DNA from: Anaerolineaceae bacterium UBA5211
GTDB taxonomy: Bacteria > Chloroflexota > Anaerolineae > Anaerolineales > Anaerolineaceae
NCBI GenBank assembly: GCA_002412595.1
Contig: DHVJ01000042.1
Span: forward strand, 1 to 33,325
Length of the DNA: 33,325 nt
Reading direction: 5' to 3'
Notes under the pieces: model-generated
The model's input: only the letters and a program-made list of their open reading frames with translations
Databases searched by the model: none
What the model was told of the DNA's origin: nothing
Position numbers and translations under genes: made by a program
In this document: in pieces, positions 21,733 to 29,956 of the stretch
Layout: each line of letters starts with the position of its first letter
How positions within the stretch are numbered: position 1 is the first letter of the stretch

Positions 21733-24432
21733 ATGAGAAAAAGAATCATTGCACATTGCATCCACCATACTCACTGGGATCCGTTCTGGTATTTTACCAC
21801 TCAGGATTCTATGGTAGTTTTTTCATACAATATCAAGGAAATGCTACGGGCATTTGAGAATAACGAAATTCAAGATTTCTTTCTTGATGGACAGACAGCT
21901 GCAATTGATGAATATATTGAAGTTCATCCGGAAGATGAATTACAAATCCGGAAGCTCGTTGAGGCAGACAAACTTATTATTGGACCTTTTGTCTCTCAGT
22001 TGGATTCCTTCCTTTGCAGTGGGGAATCAGTAATCAATAATTTGCGCCTGGGTATTAAACATGCAGAAAAATTAGGCAAGTCCTCTCACATTGCTTATTT
22101 GGCTGACCCATTTGGGCATTCTATTGATTATCCGAAAATATTTAACCAATTTAGGATTCAAGATTTTGTTTTTACACGGGGAGTTGGGGATATCTACGAT
22201 CTCGGAAATGAATTTTATTTCGAGTCTAATGATGGCAGTAAGGTTCTTTGTCATACTATGCTTTCAGGTTATGGTTATGGTACTTATGCATTTATGAATA
22301 AGAGCCTGTTCACTTCAAAAGCTGAGGATTACAACAAAATAAACGTTGATGCTCTTATCAAGCGGCTTATAGAAAGATCGACACTGCCTAACGAATTCGT
22401 TTTCCCTTTGGGTTTTGATCAGAATCCAATCATGCTGCACATTCAAGAACTGATTTCATATTACAACCAAAATAATACAGACGTGGAATTCCGGTATACG
22501 AATTGGAAAGACTATTTCTCACGAGTGAGAAAATATGGTAAGGGGTTAAAGACTTTTCGGTCAGAGATAAATTCTCCCCAATATCATCGTCTTCATCTAT
22601 CCGGGATGAATTCAGCCAGATCAGATATTAAAACAATAATAGATAAAGCTGAAAGGTCATTGACATACGAAACCCAGCCGTTGATGTCTATGCTTGATGC
22701 TCTTGGCATACCTTATGATCAAGGCATTATTGATAAATCCTGGTACGCGTTGGTTAATTGCCAAACGCATGCTTCCGCAACGCACGTTGATGATACAAAC
22801 CGCTGGGTTAAAGAAAATGCCTTAGCTGCGTTGAATTATTCGGAAGCTGCAAAAGTGTATTTAATGCGATTGGCAGCATGCTCCCTGCCAGTTTCCCCTT
22901 CGGCTGCAACAGCTCTGATTGTTTTCAATACAATCCCATGGAAAAAGGACATAGTTGCAAGAATGACTATTGTTTCAAAGAAACCGGATTTCCAGCTAAT
23001 GTATCATGATGATCCTATTGAATTCTCTGTATTAAATCAGGAAAAGGACTATGGCGGGGTTATTAGAAAAGATAAAAACCTGATGAATGAAGATAAATGG
23101 TTTTATAAAACGGAAATCGTTGCCAATGTCGGATCATTTGATGGCATTTCATATAAAACATTTACCGTTAAGGAGATTAGCGAGTCTGAAGCTGCTTCCA
23201 AAACAGATAAAGAAAATATGCAAACTATCAGCAATAGCTATTACCAAATTGAACATACGTCTGCTGGAATAAATATCGTCGATAAAAGGCTTGGAAAACT
23301 CTTGGATAGCGTAATCTTCCTGCAGGACGGAGGTGATGAAGGAGATAGCTATGATTATTCTTATCCGGACGATGAGGATGAATTTATTATTACGAATCTG
23401 TTGTCTGATGCGGAGACAAATTGCATTCAGACACCCGATTTTGCATCCATGACCTTAAAAGGTACAATGCTAATTCCTAAGTCATTGGAAGAGCGGGCGA
23501 AAAAGCAGGTTAGCATCCCCCTTGACTATAGCCTAACTTTTGAGTTGAACTCAACCTTACCAATTATTCGGATCTATGGCTCTATTCTTAATCAGGCCAT
23601 AGATCATCGAGTCAGGTTAGGAATTAAGACCGGGTTAAAAAACCGTTGCTCATATGCGGGAACTCAGTTCAGCTATGCCCAGCGCCCATGCGATCCAGTA
23701 GAAATGAAAAACTGGAAACAAAATGGCTATTTTGAAGAGCCATGCAGCACTCGCCCATTGTTGAACCATGTTTCTGCTGTTGGAGAAGACTATACCCTAA
23801 CAGTATTTACACGTAGCCTAAAAGAATACGAATTCACTGATGAGGACTTTTCAAATATCCAATTGACTTTGTTTCGGTCAGTGGGCTATGTCGGCCTACC
23901 CGATTTAAATAGACGTCCCGGAAGGCCCAGCGGTCTTGCCAATAAGATTTTTGCTTCCCCGCAGCACCAGATGCTTGGTGAAAATACTTTCGATATTGGT
24001 TTATGTTTTTACTCGAAATTTGATAACAATCAAATCATGCGAGACTATGCCGAATTTGCTACGGAACCAATGTATTACCAGAACCAGAATATCGATAAGA
24101 CAATTTATCCTATTTCATATTTTCCAATTAACCCCTTGAATTTTTATTTACCTGATGAATTTAGATTTCTTACAATAGAGAATTTTACCGGCAGCTATGG
24201 AACAGTAAAACGAGCAGAAAAGGAAGATGGTTATATTTTACAAATCTACAATAGCGATCAAATTTCAATTAAAGGAGGTGAACTTAAGCTGGGCTTCGAT
24301 TGTAAGCAATCCATCCATGTGAACCTGCTGGAGGAAAAAATATCACTTTCTACTCGAAATCCAATCATATTAAAAAAGGGACAATTAGAAAACATTCTAC
24401 TAATCACTAATCAAAAAGGAGGAACAGATTGA
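21733..24432 (+). CDS. GH38 alpha-mannosidase, MngB-like
   Basis: The protein has 899 residues. It starts at the ATG at 21733, behind GGAGGAG; an in-frame start further upstream would run back into manA. GH38 features are clear: the metal-binding HTHWDPFWYFTT (H14, D16) near the N terminus and the nucleophile D125 in YLADPFGHS. After the mid-helical and linker domains comes the long C-terminal beta-sandwich. Length and order agree with E. coli MngB, which hydrolyses 2-O-(6-phospho-mannosyl)-glycerate to mannose 6-phosphate and glycerate. With no signal peptide it acts inside the cell on PTS-delivered substrate. Other alpha-mannosides remain possible. Its TGA overlaps the TTG start of the PTS IIB gene. 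Confidence 0.9.
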   Translation: MRKRIIAHCIHHTHWDPFWYFTTQDSMVVFSYNIKEMLRAFENNEIQDFFLDGQTAAIDEYIEVHPEDELQIRKLVEADKLIIGPFVSQLDSFLCSGESVINNLRLGIKHAEKLGKSSHIAYLADPFGHSIDYPKIFNQFRIQDFVFTRGVGDIYDLGNEFYFESNDGSKVLCHTMLSGYGYGTYAFMNKSLFTSKAEDYNKINVDALIKRLIERSTLPNEFVFPLGFDQNPIMLHIQELISYYNQNNTDVEFRYTNWKDYFSRVRKYGKGLKTFRSEINSPQYHRLHLSGMNSARSDIKTIIDKAERSLTYETQPLMSMLDALGIPYDQGIIDKSWYALVNCQTHASATHVDDTNRWVKENALAALNYSEAAKVYLMRLAACSLPVSPSAATALIVFNTIPWKKDIVARMTIVSKKPDFQLMYHDDPIEFSVLNQEKDYGGVIRKDKNLMNEDKWFYKTEIVANVGSFDGISYKTFTVKEISESEAASKTDKENMQTISNSYYQIEHTSAGINIVDKRLGKLLDSVIFLQDGGDEGDSYDYSYPDDEDEFIITNLLSDAETNCIQTPDFASMTLKGTMLIPKSLEERAKKQVSIPLDYSLTFELNSTLPIIRIYGSILNQAIDHRVRLGIKTGLKNRCSYAGTQFSYAQRPCDPVEMKNWKQNGYFEEPCSTRPLLNHVSAVGEDYTLTVFTRSLKEYEFTDEDFSNIQLTLFRSVGYVGLPDLNRRPGRPSGLANKIFASPQHQMLGENTFDIGLCFYSKFDNNQIMRDYAEFATEPMYYQNQNIDKTIYPISYFPINPLNFYLPDEFRFLTIENFTGSYGTVKRAEKEDGYILQIYNSDQISIKGGELKLGFDCKQSIHVNLLEEKISLSTRNPIILKKGQLENILLITNQKGGTD

Positions 24433-24746
24433 AAAAAATTATTGCTGTAGCATCATGCCCGGCTGGTATTGCGCATACATACCTTGCAGCCGAAAGCTTA
24501 GAGAAGGCTGGGAAAAAATGTGGTTATTTGGTTAAGGTTGAAACCGAGGGAGCTGGCGGTACCTCAAATAAGCTAACCAAAGAAGATATCACGGAGGCTG
24601 TTGCAGTGATTGTTGCCGCGGATACGAATGTACCTGTGGAACGGTTTCGTGGCAAGCCTGTTCTTTTCATCTCAACTGGAGACGCTATTCGTAGTGCTGC
24701 AAAATGCATCCAGCTTATTGAAGATGGAAAAGTTGATATTTATTAA
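24429..24746 (+). CDS. PTS fructose-family IIB component
   Basis: The protein has 105 residues. It opens KKIIAVASCPAGIAHTYLAAESLE, the fructose-type IIB signature. C10 is the phosphocysteine, which takes phosphate from IIA and hands it to the sugar bound by IIC. TTG at 24429 is the start, with AAAGGAGGA 8 bases upstream and a 4-base overlap with the mannosidase stop, a sign of translational coupling. In E. coli MngA the A, B and C domains are fused; here they are separate genes. The C-terminal ISTGDAIRSAAKCIQLIEDG is also typical. Confidence 0.92.
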   Translation: MKKIIAVASCPAGIAHTYLAAESLEKAGKKCGYLVKVETEGAGGTSNKLTKEDITEAVAVIVAADTNVPVERFRGKPVLFISTGDAIRSAAKCIQLIEDGKVDIY

Positions 24747-24764
24747 ACATACAAGAGGTTAATC

Positions 24765-25823
24765 ATGAAAAGAAGAAGTTCATTTTATCGTGACGTAATG
24801 TCAGGTGTTTCTCATTTCATCCCATTTATTGTTGCAGGAGGGATGCTAATTTCTTTTGCCTTTTTGTTTGATGCGAGCAATGCCGGCACGGCTACATTTG
24901 GTGCCACAAATGCATTTTCCGCCTGGCTCTTGAATATTGGTGGCATAGCTATGGGATTAATGCTGCCAATCCTTGCTGGATACATTGCATTTTCCATTGC
25001 AGATCGGCCGGGGCTTCTTGCCGGTATGCTTGCCGGAATGCTGGCGAAGAATGGCGGCTCTGGTTTTCTGGGAGCAATTGCTGGCGGCTTTGCTGCAGGT
25101 TATATAATAAAACTCCTGAAGACCGCTACTAAAGGATTACCATTATCATTTGAAGGTGCGAAAACCCTTATTATCTTTCCGGTTTTAGGCGTTTTACTGA
25201 CAGGACTAGTTATGATCGGGGTCAACTTTGTTGTCGTTCCAATCAACACAGTACTTAATAGCCTACTCCAGAATTTAAATGAAGGGAGCGCAGTTGTTTT
25301 AGGCGCAGTCATTGGAGCAATGTTAGCGTTCGATATGGGCGGTCCTGTAAACAAGGTTGCTTACTTATTTGCAGTTGCCTCTTTGACCGGTAATGCGGGA
25401 ATTACAGTTCCCTCCATCGCTATGGGAGCGGCTGGTTGTTCTGGAATGACAATCAGTACAAGCTGTTTCCTCGCAACAATTCTTTTCCCAAAGAAATTTT
25501 CGCAGCAGCTAAAGGATTCTGGGAAAGCCGCCTTGATCATGGGCTTAAGCTATATCGGGGAAGGTGCAATTCCTTTTGCTATTGAGCATCCAAAAGAGGT
25601 GATTCCGTCTATTATGACCGGAGCTGCAGTGGCAGGAGGCTTGTCTGGATTTCTGAAGTTAACTTTGACTGCACCTATTGGCGGTGTCTTTACCTTGCCC
25701 CTAACCAGCAACGTCTTGCTTTATTTACTTTGTTTCGTCATAGGGACCTTAGTTTCAACATTCATGATGGGAACTATGCTGAAGGAATATGTTGAAGAAG
25801 AGAATTTGGATGAGGAAAGTTAA
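24765..25823 (+). CDS. PTS fructose-family IIC permease
   Basis: The protein has 352 residues and about nine or ten membrane helices. Family blocks include SGVSHFIPFIVAGGMLISFAF at the start, GYIAFSIADRPGLLAGMLAG, FDMGGPVNKVAYLFAVA and IGEGAIPFAIEHP. The last contains the conserved Glu and His of fructose-type IIC. It moves the sugar across the cytoplasmic membrane while IIB phosphorylates it. The ATG at 24765 is 18 bp behind the IIB gene with AGAGG upstream. PTS permeases are uncommon in Chloroflexota to my knowledge. EI and HPr are not in the window and must be encoded elsewhere for it to work. Confidence 0.93.
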   Translation: MKRRSSFYRDVMSGVSHFIPFIVAGGMLISFAFLFDASNAGTATFGATNAFSAWLLNIGGIAMGLMLPILAGYIAFSIADRPGLLAGMLAGMLAKNGGSGFLGAIAGGFAAGYIIKLLKTATKGLPLSFEGAKTLIIFPVLGVLLTGLVMIGVNFVVVPINTVLNSLLQNLNEGSAVVLGAVIGAMLAFDMGGPVNKVAYLFAVASLTGNAGITVPSIAMGAAGCSGMTISTSCFLATILFPKKFSQQLKDSGKAALIMGLSYIGEGAIPFAIEHPKEVIPSIMTGAAVAGGLSGFLKLTLTAPIGGVFTLPLTSNVLLYLLCFVIGTLVSTFMMGTMLKEYVEEENLDEES

Positions 25824-25873
25824 GATAGACTGAAGGTAATTAGATTTAACGGTATTGGTTAAGGTGACCTTTT

Positions 25874-25933
25874 GAATGGCTCCTCACACTTCAAACCTCT
25901 GAGATAAATTCAGTTTAATGTTTGGAGCCATTC
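25874..25933 (+). other. Long-loop hairpin between PTS IIC and IIA genes
   Basis: Ten-base arms GAATGGCTCC (25874-25883) and GGAGCCATTC (25924-25933) are perfect, with a small inner CTGA/TCAG stem in the 40-base loop. It fills the 152-bp gap inside the operon. It could protect or process the mRNA, or attenuate transcription into the IIA and regulator genes. Confidence 0.5.
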
Positions 25934-25975
25934 TTATAAATTATATTTTAAATTAATAATCATTAAAAGGCTAAA

Positions 25976-26410
25976 ATGGAACTAATAAATGACTCACTGG
26001 TAGCCCTTGACATTGATTTGCCTTCTAAACAATGTGTAATTGAGAAAATCGCAGATCTATTAGAGGAATCGGACAGGTTGATTAACCGTCAACAATATAT
26101 TAAAGATGTTTTTGAAAGAGAAGAGATAATTTCGACGTATATTGATGACATGATTGTGATTCCCCATGCGAGATCCGCTGCAATTAATAATGCTTCTCTT
26201 GTTTATCTCCGGCTTAACCAACCGGTTGACTGGAATGCTACTGAAAAGGCTAAGTTCGTTTTTGGAATTGCTGTTCCTGCTGATAATGTAGATAACGAAT
26301 ATCTCAAAATTCTCGCCACTTTTGCCCGAAAATTACTTGATGATACAATAAAACCGATAATTTTTGGATCCAAATCCAAAGAAGAAATCTTGGTTGCTTT
26401 ACTGAGTTAA
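25976..26410 (+). CDS. PTS IIA component, fructose/mannitol/nitrogen-regulatory type
   Basis: The protein has 144 residues and is a single PTS_EIIA_2 domain. The phosphorylated histidine is H64 in MIVIPHARSAA, and ALDIDLPSKQCVIEKIADLL and KFVFGIAVPADN are further family blocks. It would accept phosphate from HPr and pass it to C10 of the IIB protein. Separated from IIC by 152 bp containing a hairpin, it is probably still part of the island transcript. A nitrogen-type regulatory IIA is the alternative, but its neighbours favour a transport role. Confidence 0.9.
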   Translation: MELINDSLVALDIDLPSKQCVIEKIADLLEESDRLINRQQYIKDVFEREEIISTYIDDMIVIPHARSAAINNASLVYLRLNQPVDWNATEKAKFVFGIAVPADNVDNEYLKILATFARKLLDDTIKPIIFGSKSKEEILVALLS

Positions 26411-26442
26411 TAGCCATGATTTGAGAGAAGTTATAAAACCTT

Positions 26443-27189
26443 ATGTCTAAAAACAATCGCTATAGTAAAAGTAACTTAGAGAAAAAACTTCCAAAGTATT
26501 TGAAAGTTGAAGAAGACCTTAAATACAGAATTTTACTAGGTGAATGGAAACCTGGAGATAGAGTTCTATCTGAAGAAGAATTTTGCAAAGTATATAATGT
26601 CAGCCGTATCACAATAAAAAGAGCTATATCAGATTTGGAATTAGCCGGCTACCTTTACCAGATAAGTGGGAAAGGAACTTTCGTAAAAAATTTTCAAGAA
26701 GAAGCACAAGAAAAAAAATCTGTTGTGAAAAGCTTCACAAATGAAATGCGGGAACGCGGTATGAATGCAATCACTAAAAGTGTTGATCTTGAAGTGGTCA
26801 AAGCAAATCGCGTATTTGCCGGTTTATTAAATGTGAATCAAGGACGGGAAATCATTCAGCTGAAAAGAGTTAGAGCAGTCAGCGATGGTGATATTATTGC
26901 ATATTCAGTGAATTCTTTCCCATATTTAAGTCAATTTTCAACTGATCCAAAGGATTATTTGAATTCATTCTACGAATATCTCGCTTCATTCGACATATAT
27001 TTAACATCCACAAAGGAGTATTTTGAAGCAATGTTGCCTCCTTCTGATGTGGCCGAGAAATTACAAATTTACCAAACAGAACCCGTATTGAAATTTGTTA
27101 GAGTCAGTCACAATCCTGACTATAGTTTTAGTGAGCATAACTTGTGTTATTACATCGGAAGCAGATATCGATTCTATGTTAACAATTAA
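26443..27189 (+). CDS. GntR-family (HutC subfamily) transcriptional regulator
   Basis: The protein has 248 residues. Its N-terminal winged helix-turn-helix (about residues 17-87) has the GntR pattern LKYRILLGEWKPGDRVLSEEEF, then VSRITIKRAISDLELAGYL and GKGTFV. A UTRA ligand-binding domain fills the rest (about residues 105-245, ending SEHNLCYYIGSRYRFYVN). HutC-type regulators are usually repressors released by a sugar phosphate; E. coli MngR, which controls the mannosylglycerate genes, belongs to this group. Being the last gene of the island, it probably binds the palindrome at 19879-19904 and controls all of it, including itself. Confidence 0.92.
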   Translation: MSKNNRYSKSNLEKKLPKYLKVEEDLKYRILLGEWKPGDRVLSEEEFCKVYNVSRITIKRAISDLELAGYLYQISGKGTFVKNFQEEAQEKKSVVKSFTNEMRERGMNAITKSVDLEVVKANRVFAGLLNVNQGREIIQLKRVRAVSDGDIIAYSVNSFPYLSQFSTDPKDYLNSFYEYLASFDIYLTSTKEYFEAMLPPSDVAEKLQIYQTEPVLKFVRVSHNPDYSFSEHNLCYYIGSRYRFYVNN

Positions 27190-27398
27190 TCCTTCTCTGT
27201 GTTTTTAATATCTGCGTTATTCAATAACTAGAACCAGGCACTAGAACATGGGGTTGTCACATTTCCTTATTGATTTGATCTACAATAATCTCTAATGCAT
27301 CGATCGTTTTCTGCAATTCATGTAACTTTATAGGTTTTTAAATACCTAAATATTTATGAAAGATAGGCATGTGTACTGCGGTTGAAATATTGGGCACA
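27190..27398. other. AT-rich gap without an intact gene
   Basis: No complete gene is visible. On the minus strand a stretch from about 27337 to the stop at 27257-27259 reads KPIKLHELQKTIDALEIIV and then DQINKEM. It is preceded in the same frame by a stop and by MPIFHKYLGI. It looks like the decayed end of a coding sequence of unknown origin. Confidence 0.35.
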
Positions 27399-27670
27399 TT
27401 AAAGCATTAATAAAGAGAGGATCAGATTGAAAATCATAGACTGATCCTCAAACTCGGCAGGTGTGAGATAGTCCAAAGCGGAATGGATCCACTCAGCCAT
27501 ACACTCAACTTCCAACCAAAAGGAAATCTGCTCAAAAGCATTAGCGAAATCATTATAATCAGTATATAGACGATATGTTCCTCCTTGAATGATCTCATAA
27601 AATGTTCCATAACCCCATTCTCCATTAGTCTTCCAGGCGCTGACATGCTGATCATGATTATCTTTGGCAA
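27399..27670 (-). pseudogene. Frameshifted C-terminal remnant of an IS3-family transposase
   Basis: Two frames together give a typical IS3 OrfB (rve integrase core) C terminus. The first part reads APGRLMENGVMEHFMRSFKE and then EHIVY. After a frameshift near 27560-27572 it continues YTDYNDFANAFEQISFWLEV and then MAEWIHSALDYLTPAEFE. The core lines up with the family pattern GRPMENG..ERF.RT.KEE...Y.DF..A...I..F...IHSALGYLTPAEFE. The N-terminal part, with the first catalytic acidic residues, is missing, so it is inactive. It sits at the right edge of the mannoside island, next to the right copy of the direct repeat. Confidence 0.75.
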
Positions 27671-27686
27671 TAGATCAGTATATTTA

Positions 27687-27753
27687 TTGGAAATTTGCTC
27701 TAAAAAAGTCCGGTTTTCGTTTAAATGAAATTACAACTTGCGGATGCAGGTTT
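27687..27753 (+). repeat. Right copy of the direct repeat bracketing the mannoside island
   Basis: Same-strand partner of 19401-19466 (five substitutions and one gap). It lies 17 bp outside the transposase remnant. Base composition returns to GC-rich in the gene that follows. Confidence 0.85.
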
Positions 27754-27809
27754 TTCTCGTTTTTTTATATTGTTTTTATCGTTGGCTGCGGTGCTATCGG
27801 TTGTGTGCG

Positions 27810-28229
27810 TTATAGAATGACAAATTGAGAAATATTCTCAGGATTGTATTTGATCTTGATTTGGTCGCCCGGACGGGGGACGTTCAGCCTTGAAACCATC
27901 AACTGCCCGGCGGTTTGGAACGCTTCACCCGCTTTGGGTGTTACTTTGAGCGTCAGCAGCACCACAGGATTCATGTTAACGGTTGCCCCGGTGTCCTGGA
28001 TGGCGATCACCTCAGCGGTGGCATCCGCCCCGGTTTGAGCGAGCTGTTCCGCCAGGGCACCCTGATCCAGGGTCTGGTTGGCCATGTTCAATGCCTGGTT
28101 GGCCTGATCGACAAAATCCTTGCCCATAAACGCTTTGGTCAGTCCGCCCATCAGCCCCTTGTTGATGGCCTTATCGGCATCTTCAAGCGCCTTCTTGGGG
28201 TCTTTCTTGTTCTTACCCATATTGAACAT
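27810..28229 (-). CDS. Conserved hypothetical protein, beta-rich C-terminal domain
   Basis: The protein has 139 residues from the ATG at 28229, with AAAGGA 6 bases upstream. The N-terminal half is helical and charged (KKDPKKALEDADKAINKGLM, then QANQALNMANQTLDQGALAEQ). The C-terminal half is beta-rich: AEVIAIQDTGATVNMNPVV, LLTLKVTP, VSRLNVPRPGDQIKIKYNPE. That second half resembles a domain seen in many bacterial proteins of unknown function in which a VxxPGDxVxVxYDP motif ends the chain. No signal peptide or membrane helix. It is GC-rich like the chromosome outside the island and stands alone. I cannot give a function. Confidence 0.75.
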   Translation of the reverse strand: MFNMGKNKKDPKKALEDADKAINKGLMGGLTKAFMGKDFVDQANQALNMANQTLDQGALAEQLAQTGADATAEVIAIQDTGATVNMNPVVLLTLKVTPKAGEAFQTAGQLMVSRLNVPRPGDQIKIKYNPENISQFVIL

Positions 28230-28455
28230 AAGAGATCCTTTCTATTCGGTAAATTCTTGATCGGGGGGAATGAAAAGTGCTTCTGTATGGGGAAGGGAGG
28301 AGCGTTAGCAGAAACCTGCCAAGGGTGATGAAACCATCATACAGGAAAAACCAACGATTTTCAATGAAAGACTTACAAAAAGCTGGCTTGGTTAGACGAA
28401 TTAATATGCAGGAAAAATTATATAGAGAGAGGAATACTTATTTGATTTGGTGATT

Positions 28456-28546
28456 TTCCGGTAAAGGGGCCTCTCGCGGGGGTTGGTAGAAGTAGCCTTG
28501 GACGCAGAAGTGTTTTTTGTGTATTAACGAGCATTTTTCTCTAATT
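28456..28546 (-). pseudogene. Broken second copy of the 5' end of the GH57 gene
   Basis: This segment aligns closely with 19294-19386, the first codons of the GH57 gene and bases upstream. Read on the minus strand it gives KHFCVQGYFYQPPRE beside KHFCVHGHFYQPPRV in the intact protein, then falls out of frame. The start codon has become ATA or is lost. Only about 25 codons remain, so it is a duplication relic. The rest of the 28230-28688 gap shows no gene. Confidence 0.82.
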
Positions 28547-28622
28547 TTCGTTATTTTTATCGATGATGGAACATTAGACTAAAAAATAATAAAAAATCGG
28601 TTGGGAAAAAGACTACATATAT

Positions 28623-28651
28623 TTAATAAAAGAATATTTCTATTCTATAAT
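28623..28651 (+). promoter_or_regulatory. Probable promoter of the AT-rich two-gene unit
   Basis: TTAATA (28623-28628), a 17-base spacer and TATAAT (28646-28651) precede the ATG at 28689 by 37 bases. The -10 is perfect; the -35 is weak and the region is AT-rich, so chance matches are likely. Confidence 0.45.
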
Positions 28652-28688
28652 GTATAAGTAAGAATTTTTTACGCTAGGGAGTTATTAA

Positions 28689-29402
28689 ATGGATTCATCA
28701 ACAAACCAAATACTGAATGAAAATATTCTGGAAATAAGATACAAACCCAATCCGCAAATTTTAGATTATCGTGGAGATTTAACGAAAAATCTTTCTGCGC
28801 AAATGGATCTAGACCAATGGAAAATTGATATAAACCGAGTTGATTTATTTCGCATAGACCAATCTATTAGAGTTTTTGTATCATTTAGAAATGCAGGTGT
28901 GGTAATGCGGAATATTGCGTCTGTAGATTCTTTTGTATACATTGCGCAAAAATATATTCATAGTCTGTTTAACCAAAAAGTGATGAACAATTCCTATTTT
29001 ATCGAAAGGGTAGGTGTTCGATCAAGATTTGCTTTTCTTTCTGAATTAAGTTTTGAAAAAATGGTGGAAAAATATCAAGAGAATTTTATTGTGATTTCAG
29101 ACAATGTATCAGAACTGATAAATGCAAAGCTTATTGATATAGGTTTTCCATTAAATTATGAGACTGAGAAAGGAAATATAAATTTAATCGTTGGTCCAAT
29201 GAAAAAAGACCAATTACATTCTTATTTCTCATTTGAGAAAAAAGAAGTGCTTCCCGATGTAGTTTTTTACTATGATTTTGATTATTGGAAAACAATAAAT
29301 TCACAAACTTCCGTAAAAGATTTATCCTCTTTGTTGAAAACATTCGCTGAAGAAAACTGGCAAAAATGTGATGACCTGCATTTATTGATTAATCGCGAAT
29401 AA
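28689..29402 (+). CDS. Hypothetical protein of an AT-rich gene pair
   Basis: The protein has 237 residues. GGGAG precedes the ATG by 7 bases. No signal peptide or membrane helix is visible. The sequence alternates beta-strand-like and helical segments, with RVGVRSRFAFLSELSFEKMV in the middle and VVFYYDFDYWKTI near the end. The RxGxR segment faintly recalls the TIGR04255 family of sporadically distributed proteins, but I would not assign it on that. It is much richer in A and T than the flanking chromosomal genes, which suggests recent acquisition. The next gene begins 2 bp after its stop, so the two are co-translated. Function unknown. Confidence 0.7.
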   Translation: MDSSTNQILNENILEIRYKPNPQILDYRGDLTKNLSAQMDLDQWKIDINRVDLFRIDQSIRVFVSFRNAGVVMRNIASVDSFVYIAQKYIHSLFNQKVMNNSYFIERVGVRSRFAFLSELSFEKMVEKYQENFIVISDNVSELINAKLIDIGFPLNYETEKGNINLIVGPMKKDQLHSYFSFEKKEVLPDVVFYYDFDYWKTINSQTSVKDLSSLLKTFAEENWQKCDDLHLLINRE

Positions 29403-29404
29403 AA

Positions 29405-29860
29405 ATGTCTAGACATAAGAATAAATCAACAGAATGGTTGGAAAAAGATGATTCGGTTCAGTCAGAATTTAATAATTATCCCGAGCCAACTAGCGCCTCG
29501 TCACTAGAAGGAACTTTTGAATCTCAGAATTCAACTACTTGGCAACCATCTGAAAGAGACAATTTATATGCACCAATTATTCTCCCTTCACAAAAAGACT
29601 TGGCTGTAAAACTCGCTCCAATATATCAAAAAGAAAGACTCGATGAATATGAAGAAGATCAAAATATATTCTCGATACTTATTGGATTATTTGCGGGCGC
29701 TTTTCTTGGAATATTATGTGATTGGGCTACAAATGGTTTTAAAATAATTAATGGAATTTCGGTGGTTTTTATATCATTTTTCTTTTTACTTTCTGTTGGT
29801 TCTATTTTTTGGTATGTAAAGATTCAAAACCGAAAAAGAAAAATAGTAAAGAAATATTAA
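29405..29860 (+). CDS. Small membrane protein with a long polar N-terminal region, AT-rich pair
   Basis: The protein has 151 residues. About 90 N-terminal residues are polar and probably disordered (many Ser, Thr, Asn, Glu). Two membrane segments follow at about residues 94-112 (FSILIGLFAGAFLGILCDW) and 117-141 (ISVVFISFFFLLSVGSIFWY). The protein ends in a basic tail, KIQNRKRKIVKKY, expected to be cytoplasmic. The two helices form a hairpin, so the N-terminal region would be cytoplasmic too. It starts 2 bp after the preceding gene and must be expressed with it. No family recognised. Possibly it anchors the upstream protein to the membrane; that is inference. Confidence 0.7.
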   Translation: MSRHKNKSTEWLEKDDSVQSEFNNYPEPTSASSLEGTFESQNSTTWQPSERDNLYAPIILPSQKDLAVKLAPIYQKERLDEYEEDQNIFSILIGLFAGAFLGILCDWATNGFKIINGISVVFISFFFLLSVGSIFWYVKIQNRKRKIVKKY

Positions 29861-29892
29861 GAGTAAAAAAAGAATTATAGCTTTATAAATCA

Positions 29893-29922
29893 GAGAATGG
29901 CCTGTTAGGGCAGGCCATTCTC
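29893..29922. terminator. Bidirectional terminator between convergent units
   Basis: Twelve-base perfect arms GAGAATGGCCTG (29893-29904) and CAGGCCATTCTC (29911-29922) enclose a six-base loop. The hairpin lies between the plus-strand AT-rich pair and the minus-strand VWA gene, where it can end both transcripts. Confidence 0.8.
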
Positions 29923-29956
29923 GTCAGTAGGGTAGGAGGGCGGATATATTGCTAAT

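Noticed and set aside
27434..27670. 78-residue minus-strand frame as an intact gene
   Set aside because: Only its first half fits a transposase; the second half of the homology is in another frame, so it is a frameshifted remnant.
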